A stretch of 64,000 nucleotides of DNA from an uncultured Verrucomicrobia subdivision 3 bacterium. Lineage in GTDB: Bacteria; Verrucomicrobiota; Verrucomicrobiia; Limisphaerales; UBA11358. Numbering within the stretch: position 1 is the first letter of the stretch; each line of letters starts with the position of its first letter. The position numbers and the translations under genes were made by a program. The DNA lies in NCBI GenBank assembly GCA_903872345.1, contig CAIQKM010000068.1, forward strand, positions 1 to 64,000. The letters run 5' to 3'. The notes under the pieces are model-generated. The model was given only the letters and a program-made list of their open reading frames with translations, was not told the DNA's origin and did no database searches. Below are positions 27,409 through 35,745 of the stretch, piece after piece.

Positions 27409-28635
27409 TCAGTTGTGTTGGGTGAAGAAACGGCCGATCGCCTGCTTGATGCCGGCGCTGAACGCCGGCCGCACGGCGCGTTTGCGCAGTTTGAGCGAAC
27501 CAAATTTGACCAGGCCGATGGCCGTGGCAAACTCCGGCTGATCCAGCGCCGTGGTCAGACCGCTGATCGCGCTGGCGTGGCCCGGCGCCACGTTCATTTG
27601 AAACACATTCTCGGCCAGTTGCACCAGGCCCGGCACCCGCGACCCGCCGCCGCACAGGAAGATGCCCGCGCGCAGGTAATCCGTCAGCCCGGCCTCCTCC
27701 AGATCCTGGGCGATCAATTGAAAAACTTCTTCGAGGCGGAGCGACATGATCCGCTGGAGATGCTCCAGGTTCACGCGCTTGGTTTCCAGCCCCAGCTCGT
27801 TGGTGAGGCTGATCGTCTGGCCCTTGGCCGCCTCGGTGAGGACGGCGGAGCCGAATTCGATCTTTAATTTTTCCGCGCGGCTCAACGGCACTTTCAAACC
27901 GTAGGCCAGGTCGTTGGACACATGGTCGCCGCCCACGGCCAGCACGCCGGAATGGCGGATGACGCCGCCGGAATACACCACAAACTCGGTCGTGCCGCCG
28001 CCCATGTCAATCACCAGCGCCCCCAGTTCCTTCTGCTCGTTGGTGAGGAGCGCCAGCGAGGCGGCGGTGCCGTTGAACACCACTTCATCCACTTCCAAAG
28101 TGGTGCCGCGCACCAGGCGGATCGCGTTTTGAATGCGGTTGGCATGGCCGTGAATCACGTGCATGTCCACCTCCAGCCGGGCGCCCAGCATGCCCACGGG
28201 GTTGGTGACGCCTTCCTGGCCGTCCACAAAAAAGTGCTGCCGCACGGCGTGTATCACCGTGTTCTCGGCGGGCAGATTCACCGCCTTGGCGTTCTTGACC
28301 ACGTCCTCCACATCGTCGGGCGTGATTTCGCGGTCGGCGGAAACCACCGGATGCACCCCGCGATTGTTAAAGCCGCGAATGTGGCTACCGGTCACGCCAA
28401 GGAAAACGCTGCGGATCTCGACATCCGCCATCTGCTCCGCCTCAAACACGGCAGCGCGCAAATCCTCCTCCACCTGCTCGGGGTTGATGATCTCGCCTTT
28501 GCGCACCCCGCGCGCGCGGGACTGGCCGATGCCGATGATGTTCAGCGCGCCCTCGGGGCCCAGCTCGCCAACCACGACGCAGATTTTGGATGTGCCGATT
28601 TCCAGGCCGGCGATGATGTTGGCTTCGTCAAACAT
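27409..28635 (-). CDS. ftsA: Cell division protein FtsA
   Basis: Actin-like protein that tethers FtsZ to the membrane. 408 aa. N-terminal phosphate-1 motif LEIGTSKICVVVGE, the SHS2/1C domain around VTGSHIRGFNNRG, the phosphate-2 region VIDMGGGTTEFVVY, and the adenosine motif GIFLCGGGSRVPG. The basic C-terminal end (SLKLRKRAVRPAF) precedes a possible amphipathic tail. It overlaps ftsQ by 8 nt and precedes ftsZ by 10 nt, the standard ftsQAZ order. Confidence 0.95.
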   Translation of the reverse strand: MFDEANIIAGLEIGTSKICVVVGELGPEGALNIIGIGQSRARGVRKGEIINPEQVEEDLRAAVFEAEQMADVEIRSVFLGVTGSHIRGFNNRGVHPVVSADREITPDDVEDVVKNAKAVNLPAENTVIHAVRQHFFVDGQEGVTNPVGMLGARLEVDMHVIHGHANRIQNAIRLVRGTTLEVDEVVFNGTAASLALLTNEQKELGALVIDMGGGTTEFVVYSGGVIRHSGVLAVGGDHVSNDLAYGLKVPLSRAEKLKIEFGSAVLTEAAKGQTISLTNELGLETKRVNLEHLQRIMSLRLEEVFQLIAQDLEEAGLTDYLRAGIFLCGGGSRVPGLVQLAENVFQMNVAPGHASAISGLTTALDQPEFATAIGLVKFGSLKLRKRAVRPAFSAGIKQAIGRFFTQHN

Positions 28636-29587
28636 TTTTCCTCCGATTTTTCAAGGGTTTAACCGTTTTTGGTTGTACGACCGGGGTGACGGCGGCCATG
28701 GTCCAATGGACCGGCACATTGTTCGCCACCGCCAGATTTGCCGACGCAATGGACCGCTGCACGCGCCGGCCATAATCAAAAATCTCCCACCAGCGCTGCA
28801 TCTGGCGATCCAGATCGGCGGGGGCAAAAGTGATCTCGCTCCCCTGCCCTGTCGTCACCGTCAGCACGCCCGGCGTGGATACATCCACATATTTCAAATC
28901 CGCCATGCCCGCCATCGAAGACTCGTTGAACGCCGTCACCAGTTGCAACGCCGCCTGCACCAAAGGCAGCTCCACCCGGTGGCTGGTTTGCAGCAGATAC
29001 GGATTCAAGCCCGTGATCACGGGAAGTTTGGCGGTCATCTGGGCCAGCGGCACCGTGCAAATGCGCGGGTCCAGCGGCTGCATGACCATGCCGCCCGCAT
29101 CCAGTTGATAGACCGAAATGGCAATACCCTCGGCGCCGTCCGCCCGGGCCACATTCACCTGCGCCACCGGCACCCGCTCGGCAACCCGGATTTTCAAAGT
29201 ATTCGGGAGAACACGCTCCACGGACACCGTATCAATCGCCGAAACCATTTCCAGATTCCGTTTTACACCGGCAAGGTCCAGCCGGATGAGATTCTGCCCG
29301 GGCTTCACGCCCGACCAGCGGCGCAACTGCTCCGGGGCAATGATGCCGTCCGTATGCACTTGAACCTGCTGAATCGCGAAATCAGGGTTGGTATAAACAA
29401 ACGTGTCTAGGCCAAATTCGCCCGTGCGCCACAACAAATAAATGCCCAGAAACGTGCCGCTGATCACCAGCAGCGAAACCATGATCAGCCGCAGGCGGGT
29501 CGCCCGCACCTGATCGGAGCGCAGCTTCACATCCAGCACGTGCGTGCGGGTCATGCGCCGGTTCTTTTGTTCAGGTTTGCGCCACAT
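28628..29587 (-). CDS. ftsQ: Cell division protein FtsQ/DivIB-like
   Basis: 319 aa bitopic division protein. Basic cytoplasmic N-terminus, one membrane helix (about 33-52, LIMVSLLVISGTFLGIYLLW), then a POTRA domain (about 70-140: IQQVQVHTDGIIAPEQLRRW and the following beta strands) and an FtsQ-type beta domain. It should recruit FtsL/FtsB and regulate septal wall synthesis. It lies between ddl and ftsA and overlaps ftsA by 8 nt. Sequence similarity is typically low in this family, so position adds weight. Confidence 0.88.
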   Translation of the reverse strand: MWRKPEQKNRRMTRTHVLDVKLRSDQVRATRLRLIMVSLLVISGTFLGIYLLWRTGEFGLDTFVYTNPDFAIQQVQVHTDGIIAPEQLRRWSGVKPGQNLIRLDLAGVKRNLEMVSAIDTVSVERVLPNTLKIRVAERVPVAQVNVARADGAEGIAISVYQLDAGGMVMQPLDPRICTVPLAQMTAKLPVITGLNPYLLQTSHRVELPLVQAALQLVTAFNESSMAGMADLKYVDVSTPGVLTVTTGQGSEITFAPADLDRQMQRWWEIFDYGRRVQRSIASANLAVANNVPVHWTMAAVTPVVQPKTVKPLKNRRKNV

Positions 29588-29645
29588 CGTTCGTCTCGAT
29601 CCAAAAATCCAACCATCCGCCGGCGCTTTTTAAGCGCCGTTCAAA

Positions 29646-30548
29646 TCATTTGCGCACCAGGGCCAGATCAATCATCCGCTGGCACAGTTCCGCGTAAGTC
29701 ATTCCCGCCGCCGCCGCCGCCTTGGGCAGCAGGCTCGTTTCCGTCATGCCGGGCAGGGTGTTGACTTCCAGCACCACCGGCGAACCATCCGCGCGCACCA
29801 TCACATCCACGCGGGCATAGTCGCGTCCCCCCACGGCCTTAAACGCGCCGAGGGCGGCGTCTTGAATCCGCTGCGTGGTGGCTGCGTCAAAGGCGGCGGG
29901 ACAAAAGTATTCCGTCGCCCCGGCCGTGTACTTGCGCTGGTAATCATAGCTGCCCGTCTTGGGCCGGATTTCCACCACCGGCAACGGCCGGCCGGCTAGA
30001 ATCGCCACCGTAGTCTCGCGACCGACAATCTTTTCCTCGATCAAAACTTCCGAGTCAAACTTGAGGGATTCCGCCAGCGCCGCCCCCCAGTCTTCCGCCC
30101 GCTCGATAAATTGCAACCCCACGCTGGAGCCCTGCCGCGAAGGTTTCGCCACCAGCGGCAGCGTCAATCCGGCCGGCAACGGCGCGGCGGACGATGTGAC
30201 CGTCACATACTTGGCCGTCGGCACGCCGGCCTGAAGGCATTTCTCCTTGGTCAGCACCTTGTCAAAGGCAATCCGGCTCGCCTCGGCATCACAACCGGTG
30301 TACGGCACGCCCAAATGATCCAACTGGCGCTGGACGGTGCCGTCCTCGCCATAGGTGCCGTGCAAGGCCAGAAAGACCACCTCCGTGCCCGCCGGCAATG
30401 TCCAGTCCGGCGTGCGCGGATCCAGTTCGTTGACCGTGTGGCCCAGCGACCGCAGCGCCTGCGCCACCGCCGTGCCCGTCCGCAGGGACACTTCCCGTTC
30501 CGCGCTCGGGCCGCCCAGCATTACCGTAATGTTCAGTTTCCGGCTCAT
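29646..30548 (-). CDS. ddl: D-alanine--D-alanine ligase
   Basis: ATP-grasp enzyme that makes the D-Ala-D-Ala end of the peptidoglycan stem. 300 aa from ATG 30548 (MSRKLNITVMLGGPSAEREV). Typical motifs: GGPSAEREVSLRTG, FLALHGTYGEDG, the ATP-grasp lysine region VAKPSRQGSSVGL, VEIRPKTGSYDYQRKYTAG, and the C-terminal VLEVNTLPGMTETSLLPKAA. Its ATG overlaps the stop of the vapC-like toxin gene by 4 nt, so translation may be coupled to the toxin-antitoxin pair. Confidence 0.96.
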   Translation of the reverse strand: MSRKLNITVMLGGPSAEREVSLRTGTAVAQALRSLGHTVNELDPRTPDWTLPAGTEVVFLALHGTYGEDGTVQRQLDHLGVPYTGCDAEASRIAFDKVLTKEKCLQAGVPTAKYVTVTSSAAPLPAGLTLPLVAKPSRQGSSVGLQFIERAEDWGAALAESLKFDSEVLIEEKIVGRETTVAILAGRPLPVVEIRPKTGSYDYQRKYTAGATEYFCPAAFDAATTQRIQDAALGAFKAVGGRDYARVDVMVRADGSPVVLEVNTLPGMTETSLLPKAAAAAGMTYAELCQRMIDLALVRK

Positions 30549-30967
30549 TTTTTCTTTCGCACCAATTTCTGTACAAAATTTTCCGGCGCCACCGCCGTTT
30601 GGGGGAAGGCGCGCACCAGCCCGGGATCGGCCGTCACCAGCGGCACGTTCAAATCCTGCGCCAGCGCCACATACTCGCAATCATAGGCGGAACAATCCGA
30701 TTTCCGCACCAGTTGCATCACCCGCTCCGTCGGCACCGTAAATTCATTCCGGTCCAGATCTTTTTGCACGTTCAGGTACGCCGTGTTCGCCTCGGCCTCG
30801 GTCAGCCAGCCCGCGCGCACACCGGCGGCGAGCACATTCCGAAACTCCGCCCGCCACACCACCGGAGCCGCCCAGACGCCGTCCCGCGCCTTCACCGCCT
30901 CGGCCAGTTCGGCCGACTCGCCCGGCAGCCAGAAGGCCGCCAGCAGACTGGTATCCGCCACAATCAC
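30545..30967 (-). CDS. vapC: PIN-domain toxin, VapC/FitB-like
   Basis: 140 aa with a GTG start at 30967; the GTGA overlaps the antitoxin stop. PIN ribonuclease fold with the first acidic residue in VADTSLLAAFWL, a second in WRAEFRNVLAAG, a third in SDCSAYDCEYVALA and the last in LVTADPGLV, so the four-acid active site appears complete. VapC/FitB toxins cut tRNA or rRNA when freed from the antitoxin. The stop also overlaps the ddl start (ATGA). A toxin gene embedded in the dcw operon is unusual. Confidence 0.9.
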   Translation of the reverse strand: MIVADTSLLAAFWLPGESAELAEAVKARDGVWAAPVVWRAEFRNVLAAGVRAGWLTEAEANTAYLNVQKDLDRNEFTVPTERVMQLVRKSDCSAYDCEYVALAQDLNVPLVTADPGLVRAFPQTAVAPENFVQKLVRKKK

Positions 30968-31203
30968 GCCCGGCCCTCGTCCTTGAGCCGCTTCACGTCC
31001 GCCACTTTCACCTGAAACTTTAGGGAATTGCGAAACTGGCGGGCCTGCTCGATCACCACGCCCGCTTCCGCCGGGACGCTCCGGACGCTCGCTTCCAGCA
31101 CGGCGATCGCCTCCGTGTTCAGGCTCCGGCCATGCAACGCCGCCCGCTTCTTCAGCTCGCGGTGCGCGGTCTTGGAAATGCCTTTGATGGTCAGCGTAAT
31201 CAT
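30964..31203 (-). CDS. vapB: Ribbon-helix-helix antitoxin, VapB/FitA-like
   Basis: 79 aa from ATG 31203 (MITLTIKGISKTAHRELKKR). The first strand ITLTIKGI and helices HRELKKRAALHGRSLNTEAI match the FitA/Arc-type ribbon-helix-helix DNA-binding domain. The C-terminal half (QFRNSLKFQVKVADVKRL) would fill the toxin groove. An in-frame ATG 12 nt upstream is possible. Two direct copies of a 10-bp sequence lie just upstream, a likely operator for autorepression. Stop overlaps the toxin GTG start. Confidence 0.85.
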   Translation of the reverse strand: MITLTIKGISKTAHRELKKRAALHGRSLNTEAIAVLEASVRSVPAEAGVVIEQARQFRNSLKFQVKVADVKRLKDEGRA

Positions 31204-31205
31204 AC

Positions 31206-31226
31206 TCGCAACCATATCGCAACCAT
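31206..31226 (-). promoter_or_regulatory. Direct 10-bp repeat before vapB, candidate operator
   Basis: ATGGTTGCGA occurs at 31226-31217 and again at 31215-31206 on the minus strand, 11 bp apart (one helical turn), ending just before the vapB ATG at 31203. Ribbon-helix-helix antitoxins bind such short repeats as dimers. Confidence 0.45.
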
Positions 31227-31258
31227 TTTGGATGTCAATGCCCGCCTGCGGGCGCCGC

Positions 31259-32179
31259 CTACCCGCCGACAATCTCGACTTCCGTGTGCAAATCAATGCC
31301 GCGCGCTTCCCGCGCCTTCGTCTTGAGCAGTTCGATCAGGGCCAGCACGTCCGCCGCCGTGGCCCCGCCGTCGTTCACCAGAAAATTGCCATGCTCGAGC
31401 GAAATCCGGGCGCCGCCGATCTTGGCGCCCTTCAGCCCGAGTTCGTCAATCAGGCGTCCCGCCGGGATGGCCGCCGGGTTCTTGAACATGCAGCCCGCGC
31501 TGGGCGCGGCCGGTTGCGAACTCCAGCGCTTTTCACTGTACGCCTTCATGCGCGCCTCAATTTCCGCGCGCGGCTCCGGCCGGCACTGAAACACGGCCCC
31601 GAGCGCGATCCGGCTTTTCAGGGCGGCGCAGCAACGGTATTCCACCGCCATGGCATCCGGGGTCATTTCGGCAATCTGACCGGCATAATCCATCACGCGC
31701 ACCGACGTCACGGAGTCAAACGTGGCCCCCGCCATCGCCCCGGCGTTCATGCGCAACGCCCCGCCAACACTGCCGGGAATGCCTTCGAGAAATTCCACGC
31801 CCGCCAGTCCGGCGCGCTTGGCGACCACCGCCACGTCCTTCAGCTTGGCCCCGGCGCCGCAATGGATTTTTTCGCCGACGATTTCAATTTTGCCAAAACC
31901 CGGTTGCGCCAGGCAGATCACCACCCCGCGAAACCCGGCGTCGCGCACCACCAGATTGGAGCCCCGCCCCACCACGAAAAACTTCACCCCGTTGCCTTGG
32001 CAATAATTCAACACCACCGCCAGATCCGCCTCAGTGGCCGGCTCCACATAAACATCCGCCGGCCCGCCGACCCGCAGCGTCGTGTGTTTGGCCATCGGTT
32101 CATCGCGACGGACAACCGTGGCCGCAGAAACGCAAGCGGTCAGGGCCTCGGCAATTGACGGTGTTTCCAGCGTGGTCAT
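31259..32179 (-). CDS. murB: UDP-N-acetylenolpyruvoylglucosamine reductase
   Basis: FAD/NADPH enzyme that reduces the enolpyruvyl group to give UDP-MurNAc. 306 aa. FAD-binding region VVGRGSNLVVRDAGFRG, GIPGSVGGALRMNAGA, and the proton-donor loop SAGCMFKNP near residue 228. That loop has Cys in the place where E. coli has Ser; Cys is known in other MurB enzymes. Its start overlaps the murG stop by 4 nt. The usual upstream neighbour murC is absent. Confidence 0.96.
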   Translation of the reverse strand: MTTLETPSIAEALTACVSAATVVRRDEPMAKHTTLRVGGPADVYVEPATEADLAVVLNYCQGNGVKFFVVGRGSNLVVRDAGFRGVVICLAQPGFGKIEIVGEKIHCGAGAKLKDVAVVAKRAGLAGVEFLEGIPGSVGGALRMNAGAMAGATFDSVTSVRVMDYAGQIAEMTPDAMAVEYRCCAALKSRIALGAVFQCRPEPRAEIEARMKAYSEKRWSSQPAAPSAGCMFKNPAAIPAGRLIDELGLKGAKIGGARISLEHGNFLVNDGGATAADVLALIELLKTKAREARGIDLHTEVEIVGG

Positions 32180-33324
32180 GTGGTCAAAATGTTGGCAGCC
32201 GCCGGACCGGCCGCGAGCGGCAACGATTGGGTGCTCTGACGCAGTATGCTGGCGGCGATTTCCGCCGCCGACTGCGGCGCCTGCCAGCGGGCCAGCGCGG
32301 TCCGCAACTGACCCCGCACCGCCTCATCTTCCATCAGGCTGGTCAGCGACCCCGCGACTTCCGCCGGCGTGCCGGTTTGCTGATCCAGCAACCGCGCCGC
32401 GCCGCTGTCCGCCAGCAACCGGGCGTTAAAATATTGGTGATTGTCCGCCGCCGTGGGCAGCGGCACCAAAATGGTCGGCAACTGCAAGGCCGCCATTTCC
32501 GCCAGCGAGGAAGCCCCGGCCCGGCTGATCGCCGCCGTGGCCGCGCCCAGCGCCAGATCCATTTCCGCGAGAAACGGCCGGACCACCGCCCGCAATCCCG
32601 CCTGCGCATAAGCCGCTTTCACCCGTTCAAAATCATTCGCCCCCGTCAGATGAATCCACTGCCAGCGCCGGGCCGACAACCCGGGCAGCGCGGCCAGCAC
32701 CAGCTTGTTCAAACCGCTCGCTCCCTGGCTGCCGCCCACCACCAATACCGTCGGCAAATCCGGATCCAGTCCCAGCGCCCGCCGGCAATCCGCCGCCGGC
32801 TGCACCCGAAATTCCGGCCGCACCGGCGTGCCCGTGACGGTATGCTTCCGCGCGTTCAGCCGGGCCGCCGCCTCGGGAAATCCCAGGAAGGCCTCGTTTA
32901 CAAATCGCGCCAGCAACCGATTCGCCCGGCCGGGAACGGCGTTGGACTCGTGCAAAAACGTCTTAATGCCCAATTCTTTGGCCACCCACACCGGCGGGGC
33001 GCTGGTAAAACCGCCCATGGCCAACACCGCCACCGGCCGGCGCTGCCGGAAAACTCGCCGGGCGGCAAACAAGGACTTGATAAAACTGCGGACAAAGGAA
33101 AAATAATTGCGGTTTTGCAACCCCACCGCCGGCAGCGTATGCACCGCCATGCCCGACACCGATTTGACCGCCTGCTGGTCCACGTCTTTGGGCGAAATCA
33201 GGAGGGCCACGTCACAGCCGGCCTGCCGCAGTTGCAAGGCCACGGCCAGACCGGGGAACAGGTGTCCCCCGGTGCCGCCGCACGCAATGGCGACCAGCGG
33301 CACATTGGGTTGGGCGGGGTTCAT
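32176..33324 (-). CDS. murG: UDP-GlcNAc:lipid I GlcNAc transferase MurG
   Basis: GT28 glycosyltransferase that converts lipid I to lipid II on the inner face of the membrane. 382 aa. The N-terminal glycine loop is CGGTGGHLFPGLAVA, the second loop is VVGGSQGASGLN, and the donor-binding loop reads SRAGASSLAEMAALQLP, then PLPTAADNHQYFNA. Overlaps both ftsW (upstream) and murB (downstream) by 4 nt, showing tight translational coupling. Confidence 0.97.
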   Translation of the reverse strand: MNPAQPNVPLVAIACGGTGGHLFPGLAVALQLRQAGCDVALLISPKDVDQQAVKSVSGMAVHTLPAVGLQNRNYFSFVRSFIKSLFAARRVFRQRRPVAVLAMGGFTSAPPVWVAKELGIKTFLHESNAVPGRANRLLARFVNEAFLGFPEAAARLNARKHTVTGTPVRPEFRVQPAADCRRALGLDPDLPTVLVVGGSQGASGLNKLVLAALPGLSARRWQWIHLTGANDFERVKAAYAQAGLRAVVRPFLAEMDLALGAATAAISRAGASSLAEMAALQLPTILVPLPTAADNHQYFNARLLADSGAARLLDQQTGTPAEVAGSLTSLMEDEAVRGQLRTALARWQAPQSAAEIAASILRQSTQSLPLAAGPAAANILTT

Positions 33325-34478
33325 GCTGCCTTCGTGGCGGCAAAAGGATTTGTTTCCGGCGCAATATCCGAACCGGCGATGCGCGCCGGGGCCGCCTGGC
33401 GGGCTACACTGATAAGAATGCCAACGCCAATCAGCATCGCCAGCAGACTGGACCCGCCCGCACTGATAAACGGCAGCGCCAGCCCCTTATTGGGCAGCAG
33501 ACTGGTCACCACGCCTATATTGATAATGGCTTGAAAACTGATGAGCGCAGTAATCCCCACCGCCAGCAGACAACTGAACAGATCGCGCGCCTGCGAGGCG
33601 ATATACCAGCCGGACAAGGCGACGAGCAGAAACGCGGTAATCACCGACAGCGTGGCCACCAACCCCAGTTCCTCGCCGATGTTGGCAAAAATAAAGTCGC
33701 TTTGAATCTCCGGCACATAGCCCTGCTTCTGCCGGCCGTCACCCAAACCCAAGCCCGTCAAACCGCCAGAACCAATGGCAATCTTGGCCTCCTCCGCCTG
33801 CCGCGCCGCGCCCGACATGTGGGCTTCCGGATGCAGCCACGCCGAAATGCGCCCGCTGCGCATCGAATCGTGCTTGAACGAAACCATCAAAGCCGCCCCG
33901 GCCAGCACCACCACAATAAACAAATAGGGCAACCGCGCCCCGGCAATCGCCAGCATCGTGAGCGTCACTCCCGCCATCAAAATGGTGGTGCCGCGATCCG
34001 GCTCGATAAAAACCGGCCCCAGCGCCGCCCCGATGAGCAGCAGCGGAATGATGGTGCCCCGCCAAAAAGTCTCCATTTTCCGCTGCGACCAATCGGCATA
34101 CCAAGCCACCATCACGATCAGCCCGATCTTGACGAACTCGGAAGGTTGAAACGTGGCGCCCGGCAGCCGAATCCACCGGCGGGCGCCATTGACTTGCATG
34201 CCCACATGCGGAATGAACACCAGTCCGGACAGCACAATGCAGCCGGCAAAGATCACCCACGCATACTTTTTGACCAGATCGGTGTCGCGGGAGGCAACCA
34301 CCATGGCCGCAATGAACCCCAGGACACACCAGATAAGCTGCATCTGCAGCATATGCGCCCCCACCTCGGAATGCGTATGGCGGTCCATCATCATCATGCT
34401 CGAGCTGTAGAGCATCACCAGCCCCAGTGCAAGGAGGCTGGTGACGCTTACGGCCAGTGTGGTGATGGCGATTTTCAT
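33321..34478 (-). CDS. ftsW: Septal glycosyltransferase FtsW (SEDS family)
   Basis: 385-aa polytopic SEDS protein that polymerises glycan from lipid II with FtsI. Motifs include PGATFQPSEFVKIG, the catalytic-loop region EPDRGTTILMAGV, GLGDGRQKQGYVPEIQSDFIFANIG (shown in part: QSDFIFANIGEELG) and the C-terminal LPNKGLALPFISAGGSSL. Multiple hydrophobic helices span the protein. FtsW rather than RodA is favoured by its place between the LysM gene and murG in the dcw cluster. Confidence 0.94.
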   Translation of the reverse strand: MKIAITTLAVSVTSLLALGLVMLYSSSMMMMDRHTHSEVGAHMLQMQLIWCVLGFIAAMVVASRDTDLVKKYAWVIFAGCIVLSGLVFIPHVGMQVNGARRWIRLPGATFQPSEFVKIGLIVMVAWYADWSQRKMETFWRGTIIPLLLIGAALGPVFIEPDRGTTILMAGVTLTMLAIAGARLPYLFIVVVLAGAALMVSFKHDSMRSGRISAWLHPEAHMSGAARQAEEAKIAIGSGGLTGLGLGDGRQKQGYVPEIQSDFIFANIGEELGLVATLSVITAFLLVALSGWYIASQARDLFSCLLAVGITALISFQAIINIGVVTSLLPNKGLALPFISAGGSSLLAMLIGVGILISVARQAAPARIAGSDIAPETNPFAATKAA

Positions 34479-34519
34479 TGGCTCATCCGCTCAGATCATC
34501 CAAGCGGCGATTACGGCGA

Positions 34520-35452
34520 TTACTTCGCCGGTGCGCCCGGAGCCGGCGCGTTGTTCACCGGCGGCGGAACCACGACCGGAGACGGCGCGGTGTCCGGCAC
34601 GGCGGGAGGCGCCGGGGCCGTCGGCGCCACCGGGGCGGCCGAAGTCGCCGCGCCCTTGACCGGGATCTTCAATTTCTTGCCCACCTTGATGGCGGTGGTC
34701 GTCAGATGATTGGCCTTCTGGATGGCTTTCACAGTGGTGCCATGCGCCTTCGCGATCTTGGTGAGCGTGTCACCGGATTTCACGGTATAGGTTTCGGATC
34801 CGCTCGTTTCAGCGGTGCCGGTTGCGGTCGGAGCCACGTCGGCGATCGTGCCGGGCGCGGCCGGTGCCACGGACTTGCCGCCCGCCGGAATCACCAGCTT
34901 CTGGCCGATCTTCAGCTTGGCCGGGACCACATTGGGATTCGCATCCTGCAGCGCCTTGCGGCTGACGCCGGTCTTCTTGGCAATCTTCGCGAGCGAATCG
35001 CCCTTCACCACCGTATATTCGGAACCACCCACGGCCGAACCCGTGTCCATCGTGGCCGGCGGCACCGGCGGCGTCGGCGGCAGCGGAGCCGGCACATTGT
35101 TGGCCTGGCCATTTTGCGGCGGCAGACCGTTCTGCGGCGGCACGCCATTTTGCGGCGACGCCTGGTTGGCACCGGCGGGCGGACCGCCGGCCGGGGTGTT
35201 GGTGTCTGCCGGCAACGGGGTGACCGGCGTCAGATTGGTATCCACGGACGTGGCCGTGTTGGTGTCCGGCGCCGGCACGCCGATGTCCGGCGGCGTGGTA
35301 TCGCCGCGTTTGCAACCGCCGATCAGCATGGCCACAAGGCCCACGACACTGACGGCGAGCACGCAGGAAACGCCCAGTTTCAGGCGGGAACGGCGCTGGC
35401 TCTGGTTCTCCAACAGGGAACCTTTCGGGTGGAACGGATTAGGGTTGTTCAT
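34520..35452 (-). CDS. LysM-repeat lipoprotein in the dcw cluster
   Basis: 310 aa from ATG 35452 (MNNPNPFHPKGS); ATG 35479 is an alternative. A membrane segment ends in MLIGGCKRG, which could be a lipobox, followed by a long Pro/Asn/Gly-rich linker. Then two LysM peptidoglycan-binding modules (YTVVKGDSLAKIAKKTG and YTVKSGDTLTKIAKAHG) separated by an Ala/Pro-rich spacer, and a Pro-rich tail. It occupies the place where murD stands in most dcw clusters. It probably anchors to envelope peptidoglycan; an active role in septal wall remodelling is inference. Confidence 0.85.
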   Translation of the reverse strand: MNNPNPFHPKGSLLENQSQRRSRLKLGVSCVLAVSVVGLVAMLIGGCKRGDTTPPDIGVPAPDTNTATSVDTNLTPVTPLPADTNTPAGGPPAGANQASPQNGVPPQNGLPPQNGQANNVPAPLPPTPPVPPATMDTGSAVGGSEYTVVKGDSLAKIAKKTGVSRKALQDANPNVVPAKLKIGQKLVIPAGGKSVAPAAPGTIADVAPTATGTAETSGSETYTVKSGDTLTKIAKAHGTTVKAIQKANHLTTTAIKVGKKLKIPVKGAATSAAPVAPTAPAPPAVPDTAPSPVVVPPPVNNAPAPGAPAK

Positions 35453-35745
35453 TGGTTTGGCGCGGGTGCGTCCTTTCATCGAGGTGTGTTATATGTTTTT
35501 GAGTTTTCCGCTGCGGAACTTTCCCTCGAAAAATTCCGCCGCGTGTTAAATTCATCAAATTGCGGGAGACGGTGGTGAAATTGCCGCGGGCCGGACCGCC
35601 GGCTTGGAAAACGACTGGTGAAACTGCGCCGCCGGCAGGCTTACGCCCACCCGCTCTCACAGAGATTGATAACAACCGCGCGCCGCTCGTGCAAGCAACA
35701 AAGCGCCGGTTTTTAACGATTTTTTTGCAGTCGGTCATATTCCGT
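35453..35745. other. 293-bp gap inside the dcw cluster
   Basis: Between mraY and the LysM gene. A 99-codon open frame (35439-35738, minus) has no protein-like pattern and overlaps the LysM start. This is where murD would be expected. The gap may hold an internal promoter, but I see no clear one. Confidence 0.5.

Noticed and set aside
35439-35738. 99-codon minus-strand frame in the dcw gap
   Set aside because: Overlaps the LysM gene start and has no similarity to MurD or any envelope protein pattern.
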